From assembly GCA_023374025.1 (NCBI GenBank), contig SIJG01000002.1, forward strand, positions 4,470,383-4,534,382: a stretch of DNA of 64,000 nucleotides. Reading direction: 5' to 3'. This stretch comes from Heterodera schachtii. Taxonomy: Eukaryota; Nematoda; Chromadorea; Rhabditida; Heteroderidae. Positions 33,293-45,047 of the stretch are shown in pieces. How positions within the stretch are numbered: position 1 is the stretch's first letter; each line of letters begins with the position of its first letter. The position numbers were made by a program, and so were the translations under genes. Below the pieces are notes generated by a model that made no database searches, was not told the DNA's origin, and saw nothing but the letters and a program-made list of their open reading frames with translations.

Positions 33293-35483
33293 TCAGTGAT
33301 CACTCGGCCCGGGAGAAGCGTGAGACTGAAAAAATGATAATCCTATTGCATTTTAAGTCAATTCAATTGTTATGAGTTCAATGGCATTTTATGAGTCCAA
33401 CCAACTAAAATTTCAAAAAAAGCGGGGCGGGGGGGGGGTGAGGGTACCATCGACAGTATCACCCATTTTGGTACCATTTGAATGCACAAAGTCTATGAAT
33501 TGTCGATTGGACTCATAAAACACTAAAAAAAATTTAAGCGTTTTAAATTGTTCACCCGTCGTCGAATCCGCCGTCTTTGATCCCAATGTTAATTGGGTTC
33601 GTTCGAGCAATCATTTCTTCCCACTATTTTTCCATTTTCTTGTATCCCATCCAATTGGCAAACGGAAGAGGCAACAATCATGGGGTGCACTTCATTTCCC
33701 CCCCGTCGTTTCCCCCCCGCCGGTTCCCCCCCCCGTCGTTTCCCCCCCGGTCGTTTCCCCCCCGGGTCGTTTCCCCCCCACGTCGTTTCCCCCCCGAAAA
33801 ATTTTTTTTAAAAAAAATTTTCAAACCTAGAAATTTTTCATAAAAAAATTCTTAGGAATTTTCTTAGTACGAAAATTTCAAGAAAAAAATTTTTTGAGAA
33901 AATTTTCAGCGATTTTTTAGAAATTTTATGATGAACCACTAAGTTTTTTCAAAAATTTTCTAAAAAATCGCTGAAAAATTTCTCAAAAAATTTTTTTTCT
34001 TGAAATTTTCGTATTAAGAAAATTCCTAAGAATTTTTTTATGAAAAATTTCTAGGTTTGAAAATTTTTTTAAAAAAAATTTTCGGGGGGGAAACGACCTG
34101 GGGGGGAAACGACGGGGGGGAAACGACACGGGGGGGAAACGACGGGGGGGAACCGGCGGGGGGGAAACGACGGGGGGGAAACGACCTGCTCCGACAATCA
34201 TGTGCATTATCTTGTTGAAGTGCCAATTCCTCCCCAGTCACTTCGTTGATCCGATCAAATGGCACAACGGAGTCAGGTGGAGAAGAGGACCAAAAGTGAA
34301 TGCAAAAAGTCACCGGAGAAGAAGCATTGGAAAATGCCTAAAAATCGACGGACAAAAAACAATTATAGAAAATCAATTAAATAGGGATAATCACCGCTTT
34401 GAATTGTTCAATCATTGACGACCATTGACCAACCGGAGAATTAGCAGAGCATTGAAGCTCCTTCGGCCGACCATCCGGACGAGGCGTGAACAACCATTTG
34501 GTCAGAGCTTGGCCATCCGACGCATTGGCACTTTCATCGGGCGGAAATTCGGGGAGAATGCAAGCGAAGTGATGGACAATCGGTGAGAAGTGACGGGGCC
34601 AATTGACGCAAACGGCGAAAAGCGATGGTATTCAAATACATCACATCAATGGAGTCACGGAGCATTGGCAAAATGTTGAGCAAAACACAGTCCAAAATGG
34701 AAACATTTTCAGTGATGAACAAGAATATTGAAGAAAAGGCGAAAAAAACGGTGAAAAAGGCGGAGAAATGCGATGACATTTTGGTCGATGTAACTGAAAA
34801 TCAAAAAATTTAGACGAAAAATCCCAAATTAATCTATTTTTTACGCGATTGTAATGTCTCGGAATCCGATGACTTTGTTCGGCAACGGATTTCGCGGAAT
34901 TGGCAATGGATTTCCATCGGAATTGACAATTTTCATTTGTTTGGTGCCATTTTCTCCAATTTTGTGGCAAATTCGCATTTCGCCCAATTTCCATTTGCGT
35001 GTTTTGAAGTGTTCGTCGACGATAAGGTCAAAGCGGCGATTGATCAGCGCAATTCCAAGACCAAGTTGAGAAGGCGTAAGAAAATCAAACACCAAAAGCC
35101 AACAGTCGCCGCAGATAAAGCTGAAAAATTGAAGAATTTTTTATTTATTTTTCAATTTTATTTACATTTCTTTTTTGTGGGTGCGTCATTTTTTGACATG
35201 GCCAAAAAATAACCAAAGAATGATGGCACAGCCAACCAATAGAAGAAACACGGCAGACCAACTAAAAAATGAATTAGGAAAAGTATCAAAATGATGGAAT
35301 CCAAATGTGAAATTTTAATTCTTTATGAATTTTTTATAATTTTTTTGAAGCCGATTAAGCTAAGCCTTCAAAATTAATTTCGAAAATTGTCATCTCCCAA
35401 TTCTGATGGTCAACAATTGAGCAAAAGAAATGCCGAAAATCAGAAATAAAGAGACAATAAACGTACAGGATTTCTGAAGACAT
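33293..35483 (-). pseudogene. Type B copy broken by indels, a stop and an inserted hairpin element
   Basis: Recognisable parts are exon 1 at 35467-35483 (MSSEIL); the membrane exon near 35170-35270 (WSAVFLLLVGCAIILWLFFG), with a stop inside the basic cluster; exon 3 at 34841-35120 (DCWLLVFDFLTPSQLGLGIA ... LPNKVIGF); exon 4 with one extra T near 34735 and a deletion near 34565; exon 5 interrupted by the 33683-34193 element after ELALQQD; and a shortened tail exon. A second frameshift follows RKWKNSG. The gene is clearly dead. Order and spacing match intact type B genes. Confidence 0.85.
33683..34193. mobile_element. 511-bp hairpin element with CCCCCCGTCGTTT terminal arrays and 9-bp target duplication
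   Basis: The two halves are nearly perfect reverse complements around about 33940. The ends are arrays of CCCCCCGTCGTTTC (left) and GAAACGACGGGGGG (right). It is flanked by ACAATCATG at 33674-33682 and again at 34194-34202. It inserted into coding exon 5 of a type B copy. Non-coding. Confidence 0.85.
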
Positions 35484-36041
35484 TAGCAGCAACAAAATGA
35501 CTGGAAATGGACGATGATGAATGAATGGAATGAGGCGATTGAGAAGAAAAAAGGCATTTTTATACGAAAAATTCGCGTAGCAATTTGGGATGGGAAAAGT
35601 CTGCGTCGGCGTTTGTCGGGTATAAAAAGGAATGGGTCGTTTGATGCGAATGCCATTCACGTGGACAATTGGCCTAACACTTGGAATACAGAGACAATTG
35701 GCCTACGCAATGGCAAAAAACTACATAAAGGCTCTTGTTTCGCACTTTAGGCGCAACAAAAACAATTCTTAGAAAAATGAGAGCATTAATTCAAGTTTAA
35801 ATTTGTCTGCTGGCATCGGTTTCGGTAAATTTCGAATCCCGGGGACTAAGAAAAGCAACAAAAGCCGTTTTAAGAAATTTGAGTTTGCGAAGCAGCTGAT
35901 TAATTAATATTTATCCAATTTTCAATTCAGCATAAAGCAAAAATAAATCGGTCATTTCTCAAATAATCATTGAACCCAAAAAACATCATCCAATCAATCC
36001 AATTCATAATAACTCAAATGATCGGTCATTTCCCAAAATGA

Positions 36042-37103
36042 TCACTCCTTCTTCTGCTGATCACTGGCCCCGGGAGTCGAGAACACTTTTTCGTCGATTT
36101 GATTTGGCGGAGACAGCGGCCTAAATTAAATGCAATTTCAATTTATGAACAGTTTTTTTTAAAAAAGAGCACAGAATTATTGAAACAGCCGGAATCATTA
36201 AAAAGGACCTTTCATGGACGGACCCCTTCGCAAAAATTTCGGTTTACCCCCCCCCCCCCCCCTTTCATGTATGCTCCTGTTCTGGCCCTGCCAAAATTGC
36301 TGGGAAATTATGTACTGTACAGAGATTCTGTCATCATTTCCGTATTTTATACAATAGTAAGTCTTATTCTTTCTGCTCACCCAATGCAACCATCATGAAA
36401 ACTGAAGTGAACTCCGTTCAAATTGTGCAAATTGTCGTCTTTTTGAACCGCCGCCGCAATAATTGGGCATCGTTTCAACAGCAAATTATCCTCTGATTCT
36501 TCCCACAGTGTCAGCTTCTCATTAGTCCATTCATTCACCAATTCAAATGGTTCAATTGGCGTTGTGTTATAAAAATGAATTTGCATATTGTAAGCGACAG
36601 AAGCGGTGGCACGGAGAAATGTCTAAACAAAATTGGTAAAACAAAAACAAATTGGTCATCATATTTTTGGGTCATATGTATGCAACCAAATAAACTGCTG
36701 CTGTAAGGTATTTGGCGGATCAGCCGAAAATTAGAGCCCTGGTTTTTGGGTGGAAATGCCAGGACCGACGCGGTCCCGGAAAAACGGAACACTTTTTTTA
36801 GTCTCGAAAATCCTTGTCGATAAAAGCAGAATTGTGAACGAAAATGCTATCCATGTTGTAGACCGACCACCTGTTTGTGATTGTCGAACCAATTGTTTAT
36901 TTCCATTAAAGCTAAATACGAGCAAAATTCCTTCGGTTGGCCATTTTTGCTCGGAATTTTCAACCATTTGGACAACGCCTGGCCAGCAGTTGCATTCGTT
37001 CCATCGTCATCAATTGCATCGGGTAAAAGGCCACAAGACTCGATTGAAATCAATTGATTGGAATCGGTGAGAATTGTCGGCGAAGTGCGACAATGATCAG
37101 CGC
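36042..37103 (-). pseudogene. Type A copy lacking the F-box half, joined to unrelated 5' sequence
   Basis: The exons are 36871 to about 37103 (RTSPTILTDSNQL, GLLPDAI, KWLKIPSKNGQPKEF), 36381-36622 (TFLRATASVAYNMQ, PIEPFELVNEWTNEKLTL, LLKRCPII) and 36042-36120 (PLSPPNQIDEKVFSTPGASD, stop). Homology to exon 3 begins abruptly near 37100. Upstream, an open frame (FFGEFWVWLKNGSGGKHHF, SSSISLSWTSSQMFDG) of unknown origin reads into it. That segment has a GGTTTCAG acceptor-like site at about 37255. It could be a chimeric gene; without a certain start it is recorded as truncated. Confidence 0.65.
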
Positions 37104-37491
37104 GACCATCAAACATTTGTGAACTGGTCCATGAAAGGGAAATGGAAGACGAAAGCTTGCTGTCCCAAAAGTGGTGCTTACCACCCGACCCATTTTTAAG
37201 CCAAACCCAAAATTCACCAAAAAATGTTGGAGCGGAGAATGGCGCCTTCTGAAACCAAACGAATTTTAAAAAAAATAGAAAAACAAATACACAAAAAAGC
37301 ATTTGTTTTCCATTTAGTACCGGCTAAGGTTCACAGAATTTAGTCGAGATGAATAAAAGGGTCCATAAAATACAAAAAAAAAAAAAAATTAAAATTTATT
37401 TAGGCATAAATTTTTTTGATACGTTTTCTGCGTAATGTCATTTTTGCAATCACAACATACGACAAAAGTGTGCTCAGCTAATTGCTACAAA

Positions 37492-37609
37492 ATGGAGCGA
37501 CAATTAAAGAAAATGTGAGGCATTTTTAAATTGAAGATCCTATAATTTAATTAATGTTTTCACACCTTTCAGTTGGATTTGCAATGATGTGTGGATGGAG
37601 GTGTACTGA
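37492..37609 (+). pseudogene. Type A exon 1-2 start, cut by a tandem repeat
   Basis: MERQLKK, then a short intron and WICNDVWME, after which CGACATTTCGCCTAC repeats begin. It is a truncated start of a type A gene. Confidence 0.65.
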
Positions 37610-37700
37610 CATTTCGCCTACTCGACATCTCGCCTACCGACATTTCGCCTACTGACATTTCGCCTACTAAGCCAAAAACATTCATTTCGCCTACTAAGCA
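37605..37700. repeat. Tandem repeat of CGACATTTCGCCTACT-like units
   Basis: About six units of 15-19 bp (TGACATTTCGCCTACT, with CTAAGCCAAAAA variants) lie directly inside a type A exon 2. TTCGCC is also the core of the 12927 array. Confidence 0.75.
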
Positions 37701-37779
37701 AAAAACATTTTTTTTCTTGCCCTTTTTGACACAAAAATCAAATTGAAAAAATTGGAAACCCTTGCTGACTGAACAAAAA

Positions 37780-38356
37780 ATGAACCGACGGTCAGAAATT
37801 ATTTGAAAAATTATAAATTTTCATTTATAATTACAAATTTTTGTTGTCCCATGCAATTTTTTACATGTTTCAGTTGGCTTTGTAGCGACGTTTGGATGGA
37901 CATTCTGCCATTTTTTAACCATGCCCAACTCGGCCTTAAATTGGCACTTCTTTCGCCCCGTTTTGATGCGCTGGTGGACACGCATTTTGATAGCAAATCA
38001 GAATTGACAATTTGGAGAGCAATCATAAATTTACAAGGAATTAGCAGGACCAAAAGCGACACTTTCTGTACTGATTGTTGGCAATTATGTGGATTTTCCG
38101 ATGCCTGACCGTCCGTTGCCCAACAACATTCGCTTCGATTTTCTTCAGATTGCGTAATTCAACATTAATTTTCTGTATTATTAATGCATTTTGTTGCCCC
38201 TTTTTCAGTTACATTGACCATTCTGTGCTCGAGTTTTTTTTTGACCAAACAATCCTCGTATGTTACGAAGCATTAAAATCATTACCACCAACCGACAAAA
38301 TTGTTCACCAAATTCAATCACTCGAAAAACAATACCCTCGTCTTTTCAATAAATAG
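37780..38356 (+). pseudogene. Type A copy, frameshifted and fused to a foreign exon end
   Basis: Exon 1 is 37780-37790 (MNRR, donor GTCAGA), exon 2 is 37874-38153 (WLCSDVWMDILPFFNHAQLG ... a frameshift near 38035, then FPMPDRPLPNNIRF) and exon 3 starts at 38209 (YIDHSVLEFFF). At 38238 this changes in frame to DQTILVCYEALKSLPPTD and stops after RLFNK at 38354-38356. That junction is the inner boundary of the right arm of the large inverted repeat. Confidence 0.75.
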
Positions 38357-38750
38357 TTGTTTACAGACCTCCAAACATTTCCTCAAAAAAAAAAATGTTT
38401 TTTTTCCCCAACCCTTATAAAAAAACCAAATTCTCTTTTGGAGGTCTGACTTTTCTACTTTCTGCTTGCTTCTCCACTCAAAATTTCAATTGTCTATTTT
38501 CACTACTTCACATTTCAACTTATTTGCACCAAAAGTGTAAGTGGCACATGCCCTTCTTTTGGTTATTTTTATTTTTGAATAAATTTGTTAAATTTGATTT
38601 ATTTGAACGGATTAATGTGAGCCGAGAGTGGCCAATGTGAAAAAGGGAAAATTCTGCGATATATTTTCGTATAAAAATGCTTTTTTCTTCTCCTCCTCTT
38701 CATTCCATTCATTCATTCTCCCTATATTTCCGGTCATTTTGTTGCTGCGA

Positions 38751-40452
38751 ATGTCTTCAGCAGAAATTATGTACGTTTTTTTTCATACGTTTCGCATTTC
38801 ATTTGCTCAAATTGTGGCCAAAACTGTGAGATTGAAATTACAAAATCAATTTTGAAAGATTAGTTAGCTAGGTACTTCACATTTTACTTCTTTCGTCTTC
38901 GTCTTTAACCTTTGACCATTTCATTGCTTTTCCCTTCCCTTCCATTAATTCATTAATTTCCCAAATTCATTTCTTTCAGTTTGTGTGCCCTGTCTCTTAT
39001 TATGTTGGTCGAATATGCCATCATTCTTTGGATCATTTTTGGCTATGTCAAAAAACGACTACGCCCTCACAAAGAAATGTAAAAAATTCAACAAAAAATT
39101 TTGAAAATTTCTTCAATTTTTTAGCTTTATCTGCAGCGACTGTTGGATTTTGGTGTTCGATTTTCTTGCGCCTTCTCAGCTCGGCCTCGAAATTGCACTG
39201 ATCAATCGCCGCTTTGACCTTATCGTCGACGAACACTTCAAAACACGCAAATGGAAATTGGGCTTTATGCGAATTTGCCACAAAATTGGAGAGAATGGCA
39301 CCAAGCAAATGCAAATTGTCAATTCCGATGAAAATCCATTGCCAATCCCGCAAAATCCGTTGCCCAACAAAGTCATCGGATTTGAAGGCCTTACAATCAC
39401 GTAAAAAATTGATTAAATTGGAATTTTTCGTCTAAATTTTCTGCTTTTCAGTTACATCGATCAAAATGCCGTCGCTTTTCTCCGTCGTTTTCGCCGTATT
39501 TTCGCCTTTTCTTCAATATACTTGGTCATCACTGAAAATGTTTGCGTTTCGGAATTTGTTTTGCTCAACGTTTTGCCAATGCTCCGTGACTCCATTGATG
39601 TGATGTATTTGAATACCATCGCTTTTCGCCGTTTGCGTCAATTGGCCCCGTCACTTCTCAACGATTGTCCATCTCTTCACACTGTCATTTTCAAAGATGC
39701 CATTCTCCCTGAATTTCCGCCCGATGAAAGTGCAAATGCCTCGGATGGCCAAGCGATGACCAAATGGCTGTTTACGCCCCGTCCTGATGGTTTGCCGAAG
39801 GTGTTGACTAGCCATGACTTTTCGGTTGCACAATGGTCGTCAACGATGGAACAGCTCATAGAGGTGATTATCCCTATTTAATTGGATTTTCTGATTTTTT
39901 GTCCCATTTTTAGGCATTTTCCAATGCTTCTTCTCCGGTTACTTTTCGCATTAACTTTCTGTCGTCTTCTCTAATTGACTTCGTTGTGCCATTTGATCTG
40001 ATCAACGAAGTTACTGGGGAGAAATTGGCACTTCAACAATATGGCACAGATGGTTTTCTGCTCAGCCGTTGTCCAATTGGATGGGATCAGAGAAAATGGC
40101 AAAATGTATGGAAAGAATTGAGTGCTCGACAGAACCCAATTGACATTCGGATCGAAGACGGCGGATACGACGACGGGTGAACAAATTTAAAAATGCTTAA
40201 TCATTTTATGAGTCCAATCGTCGACAATTTTGCTTAGACTTTGTGCTTTAAATTCGTATCCAAAAATGGACGGTTTTGTTTTGAAATGGATAGAAAATTA
40301 TGGTACAAAAACTCAAGGATGGTTAGTTGATTGGACTCATAAAATTCCATTGAATTAATAAAAATTTAATTTCTTATAATTTGCAATGGAATTGGTTTTT
40401 CAGGCTTCTCGACGACACTCCCGCGCCGAGTGATGATCAGCAGCAGAAATGA
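38751..40452 (+). CDS. Type B F-box-like protein with membrane segment (intact, mirror copy)
   Basis: The six exons are 38751-38770, 38980-39078, 39125-39400, 39452-39863, 39914-40176 and 40404-40452, 372 residues. It is nearly identical to 27380-29086, with a few replacements (LIMLVEY for LILLVEY; PSLLND for PLLLND; PPDES for PPDDS). It has the same hydrophobic leader plus KKRLRPHK, DCWILVFDFLAPSQLGLE, KWLFTPRPDG, RCPIGWDQ and tail LLDDTPAPSDDQQQK. Both duplicates remain open, so either both are kept or the duplication is very recent. Confidence 0.87.
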
Positions 40453-41649
40453 ATTAATTAACCAATTAATTGGTGCGATTATGTGACAGAAATGGTGTTG
40501 GCACTTTTGCCATTTAAATATTGTCTAATTGTTTGTTTGTCTGTTTGTATTTAACCTTTGCTTGCTCCGCAAATTCGTCCATTTCCATTGTATTTTATGT
40601 GTATGTAATTAATTCATTAATTGTGAGTAATCGTTGATAAAATGGCTAATGATTTAACCGGATTTCATTAAATAGCAGCACAATAAATGCCATGGCACGA
40701 CAATTTTCTGCTGACCTTAAGCAGTTAATTATTTTTTAGTCGCACTCAATTAAATATTATAAACATTTAACGGTAATTTTTCCAGTTCACTACGGAAAAT
40801 TCCAACAATTATTATCCACTGGAGTAAGGTGATGACAATTGCCCATTAGGGATACTCGAGATTGAAGATTTCCCTAGACTTAACCAGAGTCCGCAAAGCA
40901 CGAGACTTTCAAGAAATTCTTATTTCCAATTCAGCATAATACAAAAATAAATGGCTCATTTCTCAAATAATCTCTCATCTCAAATAAAACTTATAATCAA
41001 TCAATCCAATTCTAATCATAACACAAAATGATCGGTCATTTCCTTAAATGATCACTCTTCTTCTGCTGATCACTGACAATGAGCCCGGGAGTCGAGAACA
41101 CTTTTTGAAATAACACGGACCAGCAGAGTTTCCTAAATGGACCAGGACAAGACAGGGACTGAATGAAGTCCTCTGCTGTTTTAGCAGGACTCTTGGCCAT
41201 AAATGAAAAAAAAGGGGGGGGGGGTCAGAGCGAAGGGAAAAGGAGGGAAATTTTTGAAAAATTTGGCTATTTTAATAAAATTCATTAAAAAAATTCTTTT
41301 CATTGATGGACAATTCGCAAAAATTTCGATTTATCCCCCCCCCCCCCCTTTTCGTGTATGCTCCTGTTCTTGGCCCTGTCAAAATTGCTGGGAAAGTATG
41401 TACTGTACAAAGTTTTTCGAAACATAGCAATTTAACACGGTTTACCTCAACTGGGCTCCATTTTTTTTTGTCCACAAAATCCATCATTTCTGTTCAATCC
41501 CTAGGCAAATTCGAAAAACAAAATTTTTTCGAATTAAAAAAACGAAAGAAAATATATCAAAGCAACAATTTTCATGCAATAATTCAAAATGATCGACTAA
41601 TTTGTCAAGTGCCAAATTCATTCACACCACATAATCAGACGAACTCTTT

Positions 41650-42956
41650 TCACTGCTTTGACCCCTCTTTTGTTGGTGATGGTTGAGGAGGAGACATAGG
41701 CCTAAAAATTCAAAACAAATTGAATTATTTTCACTAAATATAATTCAAAGTACGAAACAAAAGTTCATCTTCCGAAAAAATTTATTACAAAATCTTATTT
41801 GGTAATAATATTTTTCTTGGTTTTCTTATGAAAAATTTCTAATTTTTTTTTTGAAAAATTTCTAGGGTTGAAATTTTTTAGAGGAGGGGGGGGGGGGAGG
41901 GAAATGACATGCTCCCTCACTTGCTCACCCGATGCAATTATTGCCGCCAGTAAAACAAAAATGGACAAAGTTCGATTTTTTATTGTCCAAATTTCCTCCG
42001 TCATTTTCCCATTTCACCGGCGCCATCTCCGAAATTGGGCACCGTTTCAACAGCCAATAATAAGCTCCATCCTTCATCAAAGTCAGCTTTTCTTTGGTCC
42101 ATTCGTTCACCAATTCAAATGGCTTCTCCTCAATTGATGCTGTTTGCCCGAAAACTCCAAAACGAATTTTGTAACTGACCGAAGAATTGCGGGCACAAAT
42201 AAATTTCTAAATAAATGGAAAATGAAAAAAAACAGAAAAATCAAATTGAAAAGCAATCAAAATATGTAGGTAGGGGTAATTAGAAATCGTTTTGGCGCCA
42301 GCCCGAGTTTTTGGGTTTTCGGCACCCCTGTTCCTCAAATATTTTTGAAAAGTGCCGGAAAAAAACTTGGTGCCGGAGAAATTTTGAACCTTAGTACGAA
42401 AAATCGGTCCCGAGATACCCCTTGTATGTGTTATGTATATATATATATATAATATATGTGTGTGTGAGCACAACAATAACAACAACCACACCTCTTTGAA
42501 ACTGGTGATCCATTGGAAGTTTGATCCTATGCTGTTTTCGCAAAACAATCGCTTCGGTTGGCCATTTTTTGACGGAGTGTGCAACCATTTGGCCAATGCT
42601 TGGCAAGCAGTTGCATTTGGCCCATCATCATCACAAAGCCCAGCAGCAGGGCACATAAAATCGGAATCGATTGAATCCAATTGATCGAGATCAGTGAGAA
42701 TTGTCGGCGAGATCATACGACGCAAATTGTCCAAAGCCTTTTCGCCAATGCACAAATGGCGAATGGTTGTCGTAAAAATAGGCCAAATTTCACGGACCAA
42801 AACATCCCAAATTGGCTGGACTTCAGCAGCAGTTTTATTGTGCACTTTTGGGTCGGCAAATGTGCCACAGAATTGGTGCAGTGAACGGAGTTGCCAAATG
42901 ATGGCCAATGTGAGCACAATTTGCATCAACTTGAAGCAGACGATCTTCTTCCCCAT
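41650..42956 (-). CDS. Family body fused to a signal-peptide-like leader (intact, mirror copy)
   Basis: The exons are 42492-42956, 41929-42206 and 41650-41701, 264 residues. It is the mirror of 24869-26183 with the same leader (MGKKIVCFKLMQIVLTLAII), body (PIWDVLVREIWP, KWLHTPSKNGQPKRL, LLKRCPISE) and tail (PMSPPQ). No disabling change was found in either copy. Upstream on the minus strand it has the same TATA and palindromic element as its partner. Confidence 0.75.
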
Positions 42957-43080
42957 GATGCCGCCAAGTGTGATGACTTCTTCTGTTTGCTGTAATAGAT
43001 GAAGCAGCAGCAGAACGATGCTTTGACGAAATGGGCAAATAGAAAAAACAGTGATGAAAATACTGACGGACGCAAAAAAA

Positions 43081-43468
43081 TTGTTTTAAAGTCGTATAAA
43101 AATTGTTTTCAGGGTTTTCGAGGGAGCTGATTATGAATCCGACCAGCCATTTCGACCAATTTAGAGTCCCGGACTCAAACTCGAACATTTGGTCGAAAGT
43201 CAAAAATTCTCAAAAAATAAATAAATATGATAAACAATATGTATGTCAAAATTAGAGCAAATTTTTTTTCCGTCGATCTGATTATCTATGTAAAAAAGTT
43301 AAATCACAGCTATTCCACTGAAATGGACTAATTAAATAATTTCACTGCTTAAAAACTCCATGAAAATTTTTTTTGCGTCCGGGACTCTAAATTGGTCGAA
43401 ATGGCTGGCCGGATTCATAACCAACGCCCTCGAAAAGCCTGAAAACAATTTTTATACGACTTTAAAAT
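43081..43468. repeat. ~390-bp palindromic element, right-arm copy
   Basis: Mirror of 24357-24744. Its inner end matches the first bases after the 45047 junction (TGGTCGAAATGGCTGGCCGG at about 43394 and 45048), marking where the direct duplication starts. Confidence 0.75.
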
Positions 43469-43742
43469 AATTTTTTTTTTTTTTTTGTGCGTACCAATTG
43501 CACTAGTAGATGCTGCTGAATGAGAGCATTTTGTTCGAAGCGTTCCCTTTATATAGGCCAGCCAACGAGAGCATTGAATCGGTGTGTCAATGAATGGAGG
43601 AAAAATTTCACTAACGGTACTCAAATTTACGCATATATTTTTTGTATAAAAATGCCCTTGTTTCTTCTTCCCCTCCTCATTCCGTTCATTCTCTCATTCA
43701 TTTTTAACCGATATTTTCCCCGCTCATTTTGTTGCTGCATAA

Positions 43743-45047
43743 ATGCCTTCAGCACTTCGGTACGTTTATTGTTTCTTTTTTTTCTGACTTTTCGCATTTC
43801 TTATGCTCAATTTTTGACCAGAATTGGGACTTCAAAAGCAAATTTTGAAGGTTTTTAGATTCATCAGCTTCAAAAAATAACAAAAAATTCATTTTTTTTT
43901 TGATCCCTCGCTTTCATTGCTTTTCCCTCCCTTTCGTTCGTTCATTGATTTGCCCAATTCATTTTTCAGTTTGTGTGCCGTGACTTTTCTGTTGGCCGCC
44001 GGTGGCAGCATTCTTTGGTCACTTTTTTATCATGTCAAAAGCCTTCGACGCCCTCGCAAAAAAATGTAAAAAAAAAATTTGAAAAAATTTGAAAATTTCA
44101 TAAAATTCTTCATTTTTCAGCTTTATCTCTGCCGATTGTTGGCTCGAAGTGTTCCATTTTCTTTCGCCTTCCCAACTTGGCCTTGAAATTGCACTGATCA
44201 GCCGTCGATTTGACCTCCGAGTGGACGAACATTTCAAGACACGCAAATGGACGTTGAACAAACAATTGATAATCCAATGGGACATTAAAGAAAATGGCAC
44301 CAAGCAAATGCAAATTGTCAATTCCGATGGCAATCCATTGCCAATCCCGCAAAATCTGTTGCCGAACAAACTGATCGGATTCAACGGACGCATTCAGATC
44401 ACGTGACAAACTGATTAGATTGTAAATAGTTTATTGCAATCATATTTTCTGCACTTTTCAGTTACATCGATCAAAATGTCATCGCATTTCTCCACCGTTT
44501 TCGCCGTCTTTTGGGCATTTCTGGAATCTATTTGGACATTTCCACGGCCAATGTTCGCATTTGGGACTACTTTTTGCTCAACATTTGGCCAATGTTACGC
44601 GATTCCATGCATCTGATGCTTTTACACACCAACTTTTTTCGCCGTTTGCGTCAATTTTACCCATCAGTGCTCAGCAACTGTCCATCACTTCGCTATGTCG
44701 CTTTCATTGTCGACATTGTGCCCGAATTTCCGGCCGTTGACAGTGCCATGGCATCGGATGGCCAAGCAGTGGCCAAATGGCTGTTCACGCCTCGTCCGGA
44801 CGGTGTGCCAAAATGGATCGCTTGCCGTATTAATTCTTCACTGGTGGACCAATGGACGTCAACGATAGAACAGCTCAAAGCGGTGGTTATCCCCCCCCCC
44901 CCCCCACTTTTAATGGCTTTTTCCATATATTTTTATCCGTCCCCTTTTTTAGGCATTTCCCAATGCTTCTTCACCAGTGACTTTCCGCATTTTCTTGAGG
45001 CTTTCGTCAACTTTAATTGGCTCTGCTGTTGTGCCATTTGAACTGAT
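43743..45047 (+). pseudogene. Type B copy truncated in exon 5
   Basis: The exons 43743-43759 (MPSALR), 43970-44065 (membrane exon), 44121-44402, 44462-44882 and the first part of exon 5 (from 44953) are open and match 22265-24083. Exon 5 stops matching after VVPFELI at 45047, where palindromic element DNA follows, so the VTGE...RCPIGW half and the tail are gone. Confidence 0.85.

Larger units (their letters stand above)
38238..45047 (-). repeat. Right arm of the large inverted duplication (~6.8 kb)
   Basis: This is the mirror of 22785-29534. It ends inside exon 5 of a type B gene (FELI codons), where a copy of the palindromic element end (TGGTCGAAATGGCTGG) begins. It differs from the left arm by a ~70-bp extra segment at about 38525-38595 and homopolymer lengths. 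Confidence 0.9.

Noticed and set aside
33577..33843. Pro/Arg/Phe-rich frames (RRFPPPSFPPR)
   Set aside because: Translation of the CCCCCCGTCGTTT arrays of the inserted hairpin element, not a gene.
37255..37302. MLFCVFVFLFFLKFVWF as a signal peptide for the 36042-37103 copy
   Set aside because: The stretch ends in GGTTTCAG and is AT-rich like an intron end, so it is more likely intronic than a leader.
42207..42491. 249-residue read-through frame extending the 42956 exon
   Set aside because: It reads through a normal GTGTGG donor and a TATATATA-containing intron; the spliced form restores the family exon 4.
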